In this document: positions 26,049 to 35,164 of the stretch, one piece after another
Layout: each line of letters starts with the position of its first letter
How positions within the stretch are numbered: the first letter of the stretch is position 1
Assembly (NCBI GenBank): GCA_024277795.1
Contig: JAJRUL010000025.1
Coordinates: 1-40,577 of the forward strand
DNA from: Candidatus Zixiibacteriota bacterium
GTDB taxonomy: Bacteria > Zixibacteria > MSB-5A5 > GN15 > FEB-12
DNA: 40,577 bases
Direction of reading: 5' to 3'
The notes under the pieces: model-generated
Seen by the model: only the letters and a program-made list of their open reading frames with translations
Databases searched by the model: none
Told to the model about the DNA's origin: nothing
Made by a program: the position numbers and the translations under genes

Positions 26049-27260
26049 ATGCTGATAGAACAGGACAGTAAGGTTGATCCATCAAAGTGGAGAATAGCTC
26101 TGCATGTTGCAGAACTTAAAGCTTCTATTATTCGAGAGATATTGAAAATATCCTCGCAACCGGGAGTTATATCCTTTGCAGGGGGGTTGCCAAACCAATC
26201 CTTGTTTCCGATGGATGATCTCAAGTGGGCGATGGAAACAGCAGTTGAAAAATATGATTCGACCTGTGTGCAGTACGCTCTGTCGCGTGGTATTATCCCT
26301 CTTAGAGAGCTTCTTGCAGAGAGAGCGACAAACGATGATGGTGTCGAGAGTTCGGTCGACAATATTCTTATGGTATCAGGTGCTCAGCAGGGGATAGAGA
26401 TAGTAGCGAGGGCATTTATCGATCCGGGTGACTACATCTTAACAGAATATCCAACGTATGTTGGTGCTCTACAAGCTTTCAATTACTACCAAGCACAGTA
26501 TTGTTGTGCAGAAATGGATCATGATGGTATTCTTATTGAGAAAGCGCGTGAGCAAATAGAGAAGCATAAACCAAAACTGATCTATACTGTGAGCAATTTC
26601 CAGAACCCTACAGGGATTTCTATGGGGGTAGAGCGCCGTCATCAGTTGGTTGAATTAGCACAACAATATAATATACCTATTATCGATGATAATCCATACG
26701 GTGATATCCGCTTTCGTGGGGAACAAGTTCCTTCATTGAAGTCGATAGGTGGTGATATCGTTGTTGCCCTTCAGACTTTTTCGAAGATATTAGCTCCCGG
26801 GTTACGTCTCGGGTGGATGAATGGGCCCGCTTCGATTATGCACCATTTTGAAAAAGTGAAGCAGTGCTCAGATCTGCATACGAGTACAATCGCTCAATAT
26901 ATGATTTATGAATATTTGATGGCAGGAAAAATGGAGCCACAGATTAAGCGAATATCTGAGTTTTATAAGAATAAATGTGACCTTATGTTGCAGTCGCTTG
27001 AAAAAGAATTTCCTGCTGGGGCAACATGGACTAAACCAGATGGTGGTTTGTTCCTTTGGGTCGAATTACCTGAGAATATGTCTGCTAAAGAATTGCTTAA
27101 TAAAGCAATTGAACGAAAAGTAGCTTATGTATATGGTGAGCCATTCTTCCCTGATGGTGGTGGGGATAATACTCTCAGGTTGAATTTCTGTACGCCATCT
27201 GATGAGGAAATACGGGAAGGGATAAAGCGACTGGGGCAGCTTATTCATGAAGAAATGTAA
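26049..27260 (+). CDS. PLP-dependent aminotransferase, class I (aromatic / 2-aminoadipate type)
   Basis: The 403-residue protein is a fold-type I aminotransferase of the MocR-catalytic/LysN-like subgroup. Typical phrases are ISFAGGLPNQSLFP near the N-terminus (substrate-side loop), SGAQQGIEI for the PLP phosphate site, YTVSNFQNPTGIS, DDNPYGDIRF (Asp and Tyr contacting PLP) and the Schiff-base lysine K246 in TFSKILAPGLRLGW. The C-terminal LRLNFCTPSDEEI carries the substrate carboxylate Arg. Enzymes of this subgroup use 2-aminoadipate, aromatic or branched amino acids with 2-oxoglutarate. Placement just before the aromatic operon suggests phenylalanine and tyrosine transamination, but it has its own terminator. 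A lysine-pathway role is the alternative. Confidence 0.9.
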   Translation: MLIEQDSKVDPSKWRIALHVAELKASIIREILKISSQPGVISFAGGLPNQSLFPMDDLKWAMETAVEKYDSTCVQYALSRGIIPLRELLAERATNDDGVESSVDNILMVSGAQQGIEIVARAFIDPGDYILTEYPTYVGALQAFNYYQAQYCCAEMDHDGILIEKAREQIEKHKPKLIYTVSNFQNPTGISMGVERRHQLVELAQQYNIPIIDDNPYGDIRFRGEQVPSLKSIGGDIVVALQTFSKILAPGLRLGWMNGPASIMHHFEKVKQCSDLHTSTIAQYMIYEYLMAGKMEPQIKRISEFYKNKCDLMLQSLEKEFPAGATWTKPDGGLFLWVELPENMSAKELLNKAIERKVAYVYGEPFFPDGGGDNTLRLNFCTPSDEEIREGIKRLGQLIHEEM

Positions 27261-27290
27261 ACATACAAATGTAGTTGAGTATAGACGAGA

Positions 27291-27319
27291 CGGTTACTTG
27301 AAGAAGTAGCCGTTTTTTT
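27291..27319 (+). terminator. Intrinsic terminator behind the aminotransferase gene
   Basis: Stem cggttactt (27291-27299) / aagtagccg (27304-27312), one G-T pair, tetraloop, seven T residues. It ends 52 bases before the dapF-like ATG and so separates the aminotransferase from the aromatic operon; it could also be an attenuator if transcripts run through. Confidence 0.88.
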
Positions 27320-27371
27320 ATTCCTCAATTTTGGTTGATATAGTACTGTTCTTTGCATTTCTTAAATAGCT

Positions 27372-28214
27372 ATGGAATTGAGTTATGCTAAATATCACGC
27401 CCTGTTAAATGATTTTCTGGTGATTGATGGGCGGAAGAGACGTTTTACCGAAGAGAGGCTCTCCGAGCTTGCCGTACAGATTTGTAATAGAAGTGCGGGA
27501 GTTGGGGCCGATGGTGTGTTGTATATTAGAAATAGTCGTAAGGCAGATATCGTAGCCGACGTATACAATGCTGACGGAAGTTGGGCTGAAAAAAGCGGAA
27601 ACGGATTAAGGATAGCATCGGCTTGGCTTTTTCAGAATGATGAAAGCGGAAAGAAGTGTCAAATCGAGATGAATGAGGATGTATACGAGTGCAGAATCAT
27701 TAAGGGAGCACGTAAGGAGTTATTCATTGCGGGAGATTTAGGTCCGCCTGAGTTTAATACAAAGCTGATCCCTGTTAAATCGAAATCTAAGGTAATGATA
27801 CAAGCAGAACTTGAAATCGGTGGCCTGAAATTCCCTGTAACTTGTTTATCAATTGGTAATCCGCATGCTGTCTTGTTTGTGGATAACTTTGATTTTGCAT
27901 GGCAGGAGCTTGGTGCCGACATTGAGATTCACTCAGCTTTTCCGAATAGAACTAATGTCGAGTTTGTTAAGGTACTAAAACGGACAAAAATCCGTGTTGC
28001 TGAGTGGGAGAGAGGTGCAGGGGCAACTGGATCATCGGGTACGGGGGCCGCCGCCGCAGTTGTTGCAGGAGTTATGTCGGGGGTGGTTAATAGAGAATGT
28101 GAAGTCTGTTTCTCATCAGGAACTCTTCATGTTCATTGGTCAGCCGATACCAATAATATCGAATTGACCGGTCCCGTAACACATATTGCCAATGGACAGT
28201 ATACTTTCGCATGA
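27372..28214 (+). CDS. DapF-fold protein with both catalytic cysteines replaced by serine
   Basis: The 280-residue protein clearly has the diaminopimelate epimerase fold. Substrate-pocket elements are kept: N13 in LLNDFLVID, GVGADG at 43-48, N67 in YNADGS, N163 in IGNPHAV, N195 in NRTNVEF, and E213/R214 in EWERGAG. But the two acid/base cysteines of DapF are serines here: S75 in AEKSGNG (codon agc at 27594) where DapF has C-GNG, and S222 in TGSSGTGA (codon tcg at 28035) where DapF has AC-GTGA. Classical DapF needs both thiols for two-base racemisation, and single Cys-to-Ser mutants of the Haemophilus enzyme lose epimerisation. So this is either a different enzyme of the DapF/proline racemase superfamily, a non-catalytic paralogue, or an unusual Ser/Ser epimerase. 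It is the first gene of the aromatic operon and overlaps trpE by four bases. The ribosome binding site is weak. Confidence 0.88.
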   Translation: MELSYAKYHALLNDFLVIDGRKRRFTEERLSELAVQICNRSAGVGADGVLYIRNSRKADIVADVYNADGSWAEKSGNGLRIASAWLFQNDESGKKCQIEMNEDVYECRIIKGARKELFIAGDLGPPEFNTKLIPVKSKSKVMIQAELEIGGLKFPVTCLSIGNPHAVLFVDNFDFAWQELGADIEIHSAFPNRTNVEFVKVLKRTKIRVAEWERGAGATGSSGTGAAAAVVAGVMSGVVNRECEVCFSSGTLHVHWSADTNNIELTGPVTHIANGQYTFA

Positions 28215-29671
28215 TAAGTTTCAATGAAGTACGCAAACTGAATAAGCATGGGAATGTAATTCCCATATATGAGAAGCTTCCTGCTGATCTTGATACACCT
28301 GTTAGTGCTTTTATGAAGCTTGCGAGGAAAAAGAAAGAGTCTTTCCTGCTTGAATCAATTGAAGGAGGAGAGAAGCTTGCCAGATATTCTTTTGTAGGTT
28401 TTGATCCGTTTCTAAAGATTGAGTGCGATGGGAACAAGATAGCCCTGATGCAGGGGAATAAACGCAAAACAATCGAAGCTGACCCTTTAGATTTTATTCG
28501 TGAATTGTTCTCTTTCTACAAACCAGTTAAGGTTGATAGTTTACCACGTTTTACAGGTGGTGGTGTAGGTTATTTTTCCTATGATTCTATCAGATTAGTG
28601 GAAGATATACCTGATACGAATAATGATGAGATTCAACTACCTGATATACGTATCGCTATGTATCAGAATATTGTAGTTTTTGATCATCTCAAGCAAGAGA
28701 TTCTGGTGATAGCGAATATACTGCACGATCATGGCACCCCGGGGTTGCGAAAGAAATATGAGTGTGCTGTCGAGCATATCAAAGGAACATCTCAGCGACT
28801 TTCTCGGCATTTGCATGCGAAGCCTGAAGAATCAACTGGTACGTCACGGCTTGTATCCAGAACTGAACGGAAGGTTTTTGAGCGTAATGTGAGAAAGGCA
28901 AAAAAATACATCAAAGAGGGGGATATCTTTCAGGTCGTTCTTTCTCAGCGTTGGCATGTTGACTCTGAAGTTCAACCGCTTACAGTCTATAGGAGGCTTA
29001 GGCGTATTAATCCCTCTCCCTATATGTTCTTACTTAATTGTGGCACAGCATCAATAATAGGGTCCTCACCTGAAATGATGGTCAGAGTAGAGAAGGGGAA
29101 TGTAGAAACACGTCCTATCGCAGGTACTCGCCCAAGAGGTCGTGATGATAGTCATGATGCACGGTTAATGGCAGACCTGATGAATGATGAGAAGGAGCTT
29201 GCTGAACACACGATGCTACTTGATTTAGGTCGAAATGATATCGGGAGAGTTAGTAAAGCTGGGACAGTTGAGATCAAAGAGAAGATGATAGTCGAAAAAT
29301 ACTCGCATGTTATGCACATCGTGTCATCTGTTCAAGGGAAACTGCGCAAAGGTTGCAGTCCTGTTGAAGGGCTTTTTTCGTGCTTTCCTGCAGGAACTGT
29401 TTCGGGTGCACCTAAAATTCGTGCAATGGAAATAATCGATGAGTTGGAATCTGAACGTCGGGGTATATATGCCGGTGCGGTTGCATATCTTGACTTTTGG
29501 GGGAATCTTGACTCATGCATTACAATTCGTACAGTAGTTCGCAAAAATAATCGGTATTACCTTCAAGCAGGAGCAGGGATTGTTGCCGACTCAAAGCCTG
29601 CGAGAGAATTCGATGAGACTAAAGCAAAGGCACGAGCTTTGATACAAGCAGTAACTGGAAGAGGGTTATAG
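28211..29671 (+). CDS. trpE: Anthranilate synthase component I
   Basis: The 486-residue enzyme converts chorismate plus ammonia (or glutamine via TrpG) to anthranilate, the first step of the tryptophan branch. The N-terminal region has the tryptophan-feedback motif FLLES at 43-47. The chorismate-binding domain (about 220-480) has GDIFQVVLSQR, RPIAGTRPRGRDD, EHTMLLDLGRNDIGRV, and PAGTVSGAPKIRAMEIIDELE split over the active site. It lacks the aminodeoxychorismate synthase hallmark PIKGT, having PIAGT instead, which supports TrpE over PabB. Start overlaps the dapF-like gene (atga), and trpG begins three bases after its TAG stop. Confidence 0.96.
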   Translation: MISFNEVRKLNKHGNVIPIYEKLPADLDTPVSAFMKLARKKKESFLLESIEGGEKLARYSFVGFDPFLKIECDGNKIALMQGNKRKTIEADPLDFIRELFSFYKPVKVDSLPRFTGGGVGYFSYDSIRLVEDIPDTNNDEIQLPDIRIAMYQNIVVFDHLKQEILVIANILHDHGTPGLRKKYECAVEHIKGTSQRLSRHLHAKPEESTGTSRLVSRTERKVFERNVRKAKKYIKEGDIFQVVLSQRWHVDSEVQPLTVYRRLRRINPSPYMFLLNCGTASIIGSSPEMMVRVEKGNVETRPIAGTRPRGRDDSHDARLMADLMNDEKELAEHTMLLDLGRNDIGRVSKAGTVEIKEKMIVEKYSHVMHIVSSVQGKLRKGCSPVEGLFSCFPAGTVSGAPKIRAMEIIDELESERRGIYAGAVAYLDFWGNLDSCITIRTVVRKNNRYYLQAGAGIVADSKPAREFDETKAKARALIQAVTGRGL

Positions 29672-29674
29672 GTT

Positions 29675-30244
29675 ATGCTTCTGATGATCGATAATTACGA
29701 TTCGTTTACCTATAATCTTGTACAGTATTTGAGTGAACTGGGAGCTGATGTTCGTGTCTATCGCAATGATTAGATTGATAGCAAGCGAATAGAAAAGCTA
29801 TCCCCTCAGTCAATAGTATTATCACCTGGTCCTGGTCGACCGGAAAATGCGGGAAATCTCATTTCAATAATTGAGGATTTCGCGGGTCGCTTACCTATGT
29901 TAGGGGTCTGTCTCGGGCACCAAGCAATGGCACAGGTTTTTGGTGCGACAATTACATACGCTCCCTACTTGATGCACGGTAAGACATCAGAGGTTTTTCA
30001 TGGACGTTCTCCGATGTTCAAGAGTATACCGTCTCCGTTTATTGCAACGCGATACCATTCGCTTGTGATCGATAGAATGACACTTTCAAAAGACTTTCGT
30101 ATTACTGCAGAAACAGATGATGGTGTCATTATGGCTATTGAGAACAAAAAGAAGGGACTCTATGGCTTACAATTTCACCCTGAGTCGATTATGACTCCTG
30201 ATGGTAAGCGAATTCTAAAAAATTTTCTGGAGCTTGCAGAATGA
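29675..30244 (+). pseudogene. trpG: Anthranilate synthase component II (glutamine amidotransferase) with in-frame TAG at codon 33
   Basis: From ATG 29675 the frame reads [19 protein letters not shown] and goes on to YRND, then meets TAG at 29771-29773, and continues in the same frame to TGA 30242-30244. Reading through the stop gives 189 residues, the normal TrpG length, with the class I amidotransferase triad C79 (LGVCLGHQA), H168 and E170 (LQFHPES) and the oxyanion loop SPGPGRPENAG. Everything except one codon is intact. A single base change (gag or cag to tag) explains it. TAG ends several other genes here (pstS, trpE, trpB, argS), so it is read as stop in this organism. Internal restart at ATG 29897 would give 115 residues with the triad but without the N-terminal strands. 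The end overlaps trpD by four bases. TrpE can use free ammonia, so loss could be tolerated; a sequencing or assembly error is also possible. Confidence 0.9.
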
Positions 30245-31251
30245 TAGGTGAATGTCTGAAGAAGGTCTTAGCAGGTGAGAATCTGACAGTCGAAGAATCT
30301 ACTTCTGTCATGAATGTAATAATGAATGGCGAGGCTACTGATGTGCAGATAGCAGGTTATCTTATCGCATTAAAACTAAAGGGGGAAGTGTCGAGTGAAG
30401 TAGCAGGGTTTGTTACGGCAATGCGTTCACACAGTTTGAGTGTAAGAATAAAGGATGACAAAGCTGTTGACGGATGTGGAACAGGCGGTGATGGTGCACA
30501 TACGTTTAATATCTCAACAGCCTCATCGATAGTAGCTTCTGCTGTCGGAGTAACTGTTGCAAAGCATGGCAATCGCTCTGTAAGTTCAAAGTGCGGGTCA
30601 GCTGATCTACTTGAGGAGGCTGGTGCAGTAATTGATCCCGGTGTTGATGTTGTAGAACAATCGATCAATGAGGTTGGATTTGGATTTATGTTTGCGCCTC
30701 GTTTTCATCCTGCTATGAAATATGCAGGGAAGCCAAGGCGTGAGTTAGGAGTGAGAACAGTATTTAATATACTTGGTCCGATGACAAATCCCGCAAATGT
30801 AAAGCATCAAGTGATCGGTGTATTTCAGAAGGAGCTTTTGGAATTGATGGGTGAGGTTTTGCTGTTGACCGGCTCCGAACATGTATTGATTGCACATTCA
30901 AGAGACGGCCTAGATGAGTTTTCTGTCTCGGCTCCAACCGATTATGTAGAAGTAAGAAATGGAGCGATGACACAGCATCTGTTAGACCCAACTGAAATTG
31001 GCTTTGCATTGCATGGCAAAGATGAGATTGCAGGAGGTGGGGCCACAGAGAATTATAAGACGCTTCTCTCGGTTCTCAGCGGTGAGCAATCAGCTGTCCG
31101 TGACGCAGTATTGCTAAATGCTGGAGCATTAATTTATGTTGGAGGGAGAGCGGAGTCGATCAAGGAGGGGACCGAATTTGCAAAGAAAGCCATAGATTCA
31201 GGTTCTGCTAAAGAAAAGCTTGATAGCTGGGTAAAAAGTACTCACGTATGA
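30241..31251 (+). CDS. trpD: Anthranilate phosphoribosyltransferase
   Basis: The 336-residue enzyme joins anthranilate to PRPP. The PRPP site is DGCGTGGDGAHTFNIST near 77-93, followed by AKHGNRSVSSKCGSADLLE (Mg and anthranilate contacts) and the second anthranilate region FMFAPRFHPAMKYAGKPRRELGVRT broken over about 148-172. NILGPMTNPA and the late DE pair (SRDGLDEFS) are also present. It overlaps trpG by 4 bases and is followed by a 35-base gap before the MFS gene. Confidence 0.96.
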   Translation: MIGECLKKVLAGENLTVEESTSVMNVIMNGEATDVQIAGYLIALKLKGEVSSEVAGFVTAMRSHSLSVRIKDDKAVDGCGTGGDGAHTFNISTASSIVASAVGVTVAKHGNRSVSSKCGSADLLEEAGAVIDPGVDVVEQSINEVGFGFMFAPRFHPAMKYAGKPRRELGVRTVFNILGPMTNPANVKHQVIGVFQKELLELMGEVLLLTGSEHVLIAHSRDGLDEFSVSAPTDYVEVRNGAMTQHLLDPTEIGFALHGKDEIAGGGATENYKTLLSVLSGEQSAVRDAVLLNAGALIYVGGRAESIKEGTEFAKKAIDSGSAKEKLDSWVKSTHV

Positions 31252-31286
31252 CATTTCATCTGAGAGGTTCAGTCAAGGATAGATAA

Positions 31287-32555
31287 ATGAAGGCAAGTCT
31301 TCGAGAATATGCTGTCAGTATCAAGCTTTTTACGAAGAACGCACGGCTGTATCTCTTCGGTTCATTTCTGATCGGGATCAATCATTCTGTTTTTCAAGTC
31401 TTACTGAATCTTTACTTAAAAGAGCAAGGGTTTCCTGAGGGTGAGATAGGATTGATCGCATCTGCCGGTGCTGTAGGCATGACATTGATGGCTGTCCCTG
31501 CCGCGATATTATTGAGTCGGGTACGATTGAAGCCGATTTTGATTACAGCAGTTTTAGCGGGGGCAACATTTAGTTCATTGGTTATCAGTTCACATATTCT
31601 CTCACTCATTCTTCTGTTCTCATTTTGTAATGGTATGGCCTTTACATATTTTCGTGTTGCGGCAGGACCGTTTTATATGCGTAACTCATCCCCGAGAGAA
31701 AGAACACACCTTTTTTCATTCTCCTTCGGTAGCTATATTTTGTCTGGGATGGTTGGATCATTAGGTGCCGGAAGATTGTCAACTGTTTTGGAAGCATCGG
31801 CTGGAAGCCTCGTACAAGCGTATCAATATACATTGTTTACTGGGATTGGAATTAGCTTACTGTCTTTGATCCCTATTCTGTTGATAGTTGCTCATTCACC
31901 ATCGGGAGAAGAAAACAGGATAATAATATCAAAGGAGCAGATTAGAAAAAGAGGAAGCTTCTATATCAAGATCTGTTTCGCTAATTTCTTTGTAGGAATG
32001 GGGGCTGGGCTTGTTATTCCGTTTCTGAATCTGTATTTTCAGGACAGATTTTCTGTATCTGTGCAATCGATCGGTATCTTTTTCTTTCTTGTACAGTGTG
32101 CTATGCTCATTGGTACAATGTCTGGGCCTTTGCTTGCCAAGCGATTTGGATTAGTCAGGACGGTCGTTTTTACACAATTGGCTTCAATCCCTTTTATGTT
32201 GACGCTTTCATACAGCTATGTACTCCCTCTAGCGGTTTTTGCATTTATCATGCGTGGTGGCTTGATGAATCTTGGAGTTCCAATAGTAACTAATCTCGGT
32301 ATGGAGCTTTCCGATAAGAAAGAACAGGGATTGGTCAATGCACTACTTATGGTTGCATGGACATCAGCCTGGATGATTTCTTCAGCGATAGGCGGTCATT
32401 TAATTGAACTCTATGGGTATACATTTACAATGAATATAACGATCGGCTTTTATGTTGTTTCTTCAATAGCCTTCTATCAGTTCTTTCATAATACGGAAGT
32501 GCGTGAAGTTGGCTCTCACGGTTGGAAGTTGGTTCGTGAGGAAGTAGTGGTATGA
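31287..32555 (+). CDS. MFS-family transporter inside the trp operon
   Basis: The 422-residue protein has about twelve transmembrane segments in two six-helix halves split by a charged loop near 205-228 (HSPSGEENRIIISKEQIRKR). The TM2-TM3 loop has a degenerate MFS motif A (LLSRVRLKPI). A second motif-like loop is LLAKRFGLVRTV near 285. The gene sits between trpD and trpC: agga before its ATG, and its stop overlaps trpC by four bases, so it is translated with the trp enzymes. Export of tryptophan, another aromatic product or an intermediate is suggested by context only. Substrate is not readable from the sequence. Confidence 0.92.
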   Translation: MKASLREYAVSIKLFTKNARLYLFGSFLIGINHSVFQVLLNLYLKEQGFPEGEIGLIASAGAVGMTLMAVPAAILLSRVRLKPILITAVLAGATFSSLVISSHILSLILLFSFCNGMAFTYFRVAAGPFYMRNSSPRERTHLFSFSFGSYILSGMVGSLGAGRLSTVLEASAGSLVQAYQYTLFTGIGISLLSLIPILLIVAHSPSGEENRIIISKEQIRKRGSFYIKICFANFFVGMGAGLVIPFLNLYFQDRFSVSVQSIGIFFFLVQCAMLIGTMSGPLLAKRFGLVRTVVFTQLASIPFMLTLSYSYVLPLAVFAFIMRGGLMNLGVPIVTNLGMELSDKKEQGLVNALLMVAWTSAWMISSAIGGHLIELYGYTFTMNITIGFYVVSSIAFYQFFHNTEVREVGSHGWKLVREEVVV

Positions 32556-33334
32556 GTGCAATTCTCCAGAAAATAGCAATGGATAAACGGCTTGAAGTTG
32601 AGGAATTGAAAATTACTAAACCTCTTGAACAGATTACAGGTAATATGCCAGATCAACTCTCTCATCTGTTCAAGAAAGTACTTTCATGTAATGATGACAT
32701 ACACATAATAGCTGAATTGAAAAAAGGCTCCCCATCAAAGGGCATTCTTGTTGAAGATTTCAATGTCGATCGTATAAGCACACAATATGCTGAAGGGGGA
32801 GCAGTCGCACTTTCTGTTCTGACTGAACGAAAATATTTTTTTGGACGATCAGAATATATGGCTAAGGCCAAACAGTCGGCCGAACTTCCTGTTCTTTGTA
32901 AAGACTTTATCATCGACGAATATCAAATATACTATGCCCGTTATATGTGTGCTGATGCGATTCTTTTAATTGCGAGTCTTCTTACCACAAGTCAATTAAA
33001 GGAGTTTCAAGATATTGCTTCGGAGTTAGGTGTCGATTGTCTTGTCGAAGTTCATAATGAAGATGAGTTGTCAACAGCGATAGAGGCCAAATCTTGTATA
33101 ATTGGTGTGAACAATCGTAATCTCAATGACTTTTCAGTTTCTTTGAGTGTATCTGAAAATCTGTCCGCTCTTATTCCTGATAACGTGATCAAGGTAGCAG
33201 AATCAGGTATTTTCAACAGAGACGATATTCTTCAACTCTCATCAGCAGGGTATAACAACTTTCTTATAGGTGAAGCACTTGTAACGTCCGAGAACCCGCA
33301 AATGCTCATAAGAAAACTGCGTGGTGTCATATGA
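32552..33334 (+). CDS. trpC: Indole-3-glycerol-phosphate synthase
   Basis: The 260-residue (beta/alpha)8 enzyme closes the indole ring from CdRP. Active-site segments appear in order: IIAELKKGSPSKG (catalytic Lys and the phosphate-side Ser/Lys), LSVLTERKYFFG, LCKDFIIDEYQIYYAR (second catalytic Lys), LVEVHNEDEL (Glu), GVNNRNLNDF and KVAESGI. It overlaps the MFS gene before it and trpF after it, each by 4 bases (atga). Confidence 0.96.
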   Translation: MSAILQKIAMDKRLEVEELKITKPLEQITGNMPDQLSHLFKKVLSCNDDIHIIAELKKGSPSKGILVEDFNVDRISTQYAEGGAVALSVLTERKYFFGRSEYMAKAKQSAELPVLCKDFIIDEYQIYYARYMCADAILLIASLLTTSQLKEFQDIASELGVDCLVEVHNEDELSTAIEAKSCIIGVNNRNLNDFSVSLSVSENLSALIPDNVIKVAESGIFNRDDILQLSSAGYNNFLIGEALVTSENPQMLIRKLRGVI

Positions 33335-33969
33335 TGAAGCATCATTTTCGGGTGAAGGTGTGTGGTGTAACACGCTCAGAGGATGCACAATATGCTGAAA
33401 AACTTGGAGCTGACTATATTGGGATGATATTTTATCGAAAATCCCCACGATTTCTAACTCAGTCTAAAGCAAAATCACTTTGTAAAGCACTAATGCCAAC
33501 AACGCAATTAGTTGGTGTTTTTGTGGATCAGAGTAAAGAACAAATTATCAAAATAGCCATGGATTTGAAATTGAGTTTAGTTCAATTACATGGTACATAT
33601 ACAAACAGAGATATTGGATATTGTCAAAAATATGGTTTTAGAGTGATCAAGGCTTTTCATTTGCTAAAGAAGTCGGATTATCAAAAGGCTATGCAGAGCC
33701 ATGCTGATATTGTTATGATTGACAATGCAGGTGTCAATTTACCTGGTGGTAGTGGTCACAGTTTTGATTGGTCATTGCTACCGAAAGGTAAGATTCAGAA
33801 TCTGGTTTTGGCGGGTGGAATAAATAGTAGCAACGTAGCTGATGGAGTAAAAAGATTTCGACCTCTCATTGTAGATGTAAACTCTGGTGTGGAAAAAGCC
33901 CCGGGAATAAAATCAGGCCGTTTGATGAAACAGTTTTTTGAAAAGTGCGATAGGTTACGCTATGAATAA
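33331..33969 (+). CDS. trpF: Phosphoribosylanthranilate isomerase
   Basis: The 212-residue (beta/alpha)8 isomerase performs the Amadori step before TrpC. The general base C11 (VKVCGVTR) and general acid D131 (VMIDNAG) are present, as are [21 protein letters not shown] and [14 protein letters not shown] at the phosphate site. The start is a double ATG overlapping the trpC stop. Kept as a separate gene rather than fused to trpC as in enterobacteria. Confidence 0.96.
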   Translation: MMKHHFRVKVCGVTRSEDAQYAEKLGADYIGMIFYRKSPRFLTQSKAKSLCKALMPTTQLVGVFVDQSKEQIIKIAMDLKLSLVQLHGTYTNRDIGYCQKYGFRVIKAFHLLKKSDYQKAMQSHADIVMIDNAGVNLPGGSGHSFDWSLLPKGKIQNLVLAGGINSSNVADGVKRFRPLIVDVNSGVEKAPGIKSGRLMKQFFEKCDRLRYE

Positions 33970-35164
33970 GCAAAAAAAACAACCTGATGCAAAAGGGCGA
34001 TTTGGTGTATATGGTGGCCGGTATGTCCCTGAAACAGTAATGTTTGCACTGGACGACCTTGAGAAATGCTACAACAAGATTAAGCGTGACAAGAAATTCA
34101 AAGATGAACTAAACGGTTACTTCAAAAGTTTTATTGGTCGTCCCAGCCCACTCTATTTTGCCGAACGATTAACCAAGTACTGCAAAGGTCCACGAATCTG
34201 GTTCAAACGAGAAGACTTGAATCATACAGGTGCACACAAAATAAATAATACGGTAGGGCAGATTCTGCTCGCAATGCGTATGGGTAAGAAGCGGATTATT
34301 GCCGAGACGGGTGCAGGACAACATGGCTTGGCAACAGCAACAGTATGCGCAAGGTTTGGGCTGGAATGCATAATTTATATGGGAGCTGAAGATATTCAAC
34401 GCCAAGCCCCAAATGTTGCTAAGATAAAATTACTTGGTGCGAAAGTTGTCCCTGTTACCTCAGGTTCGCAGACATTAAAAGATGCTACCAATGAAGCATT
34501 GCGTGATTGGGTAACGAATATTAAGGATACTTTTTATATTATCGGGTCAGTAGTAGGACCACACCCGTATCCTCAAATTGTTAGAGATTTTCAGTCTATT
34601 ATTGGACGTGAAACAAAAACACAATGTAGAAAAGAGTTTGGCAAGATGCCAAATGCAATCGTTGCTTGTGTTGGTGGTGGTTCAAATGCGATGGGTATCT
34701 TTTCAAGTTTTCTTGATGAGAAGAAGGTGAAGCTCTATGGGATTGAGGCGGCAGGATATGGTCTTCGATCTAAGAAGCATGCGGCCACACTTTCGCTTGG
34801 TAAACCTGGTGTGTTACATGGTGCTTACAGCTATCTTTTGTATGATTCTGATGGTCAAATCCAGTTGCCACATTCAATATCGGCGGGATTGGATTATCCC
34901 GGTGTGGGCCCAGAGCACTCTATGTTGAAAGATTCTGGAAGAGTTATCTACATTAGTGTAACTGACAAAGAGGCGTTGAATGCTTTTCATGTAGTGTCCA
35001 ACTTAGAGGGGATTATTCCAGCTCTTGAATCATCACACGCTCTGGCATGGCTATTAAAGAATGGAAAAACAATGTCACGTAGAGGTAATGTAGTTGTTTG
35101 CTTGTCTGGACGAGGAGACAAAGATATGGACTATATTTTGTCTTTAGGTGGGGCAGATGAGTAG
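33962..35164 (+). CDS. trpB: Tryptophan synthase beta chain
   Basis: Start placed at ATG 33962, which overlaps the trpF stop; the frame is open to TTG 33938, but that lies well inside trpF and adds nothing conserved. The 400-residue PLP enzyme joins indole and serine. K93 in [11 protein letters not shown] forms the Schiff base; [10 protein letters not shown] holds the catalytic Glu, and [10 protein letters not shown] binds the PLP phosphate. It is a standard TrpB1 that pairs with the TrpA encoded next. N-terminus [14 protein letters not shown] is the family hallmark. Confidence 0.96.
   Translation: MNKQKKQPDAKGRFGVYGGRYVPETVMFALDDLEKCYNKIKRDKKFKDELNGYFKSFIGRPSPLYFAERLTKYCKGPRIWFKREDLNHTGAHKINNTVGQILLAMRMGKKRIIAETGAGQHGLATATVCARFGLECIIYMGAEDIQRQAPNVAKIKLLGAKVVPVTSGSQTLKDATNEALRDWVTNIKDTFYIIGSVVGPHPYPQIVRDFQSIIGRETKTQCRKEFGKMPNAIVACVGGGSNAMGIFSSFLDEKKVKLYGIEAAGYGLRSKKHAATLSLGKPGVLHGAYSYLLYDSDGQIQLPHSISAGLDYPGVGPEHSMLKDSGRVIYISVTDKEALNAFHVVSNLEGIIPALESSHALAWLLKNGKTMSRRGNVVVCLSGRGDKDMDYILSLGGADE

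Noticed and set aside
29771-29773. TAG in trpG as a pyrrolysine or reassigned sense codon
   Set aside because: TAG ends many intact genes in this window, no downstream insertion element was seen, and TrpG needs no special residue at this place.
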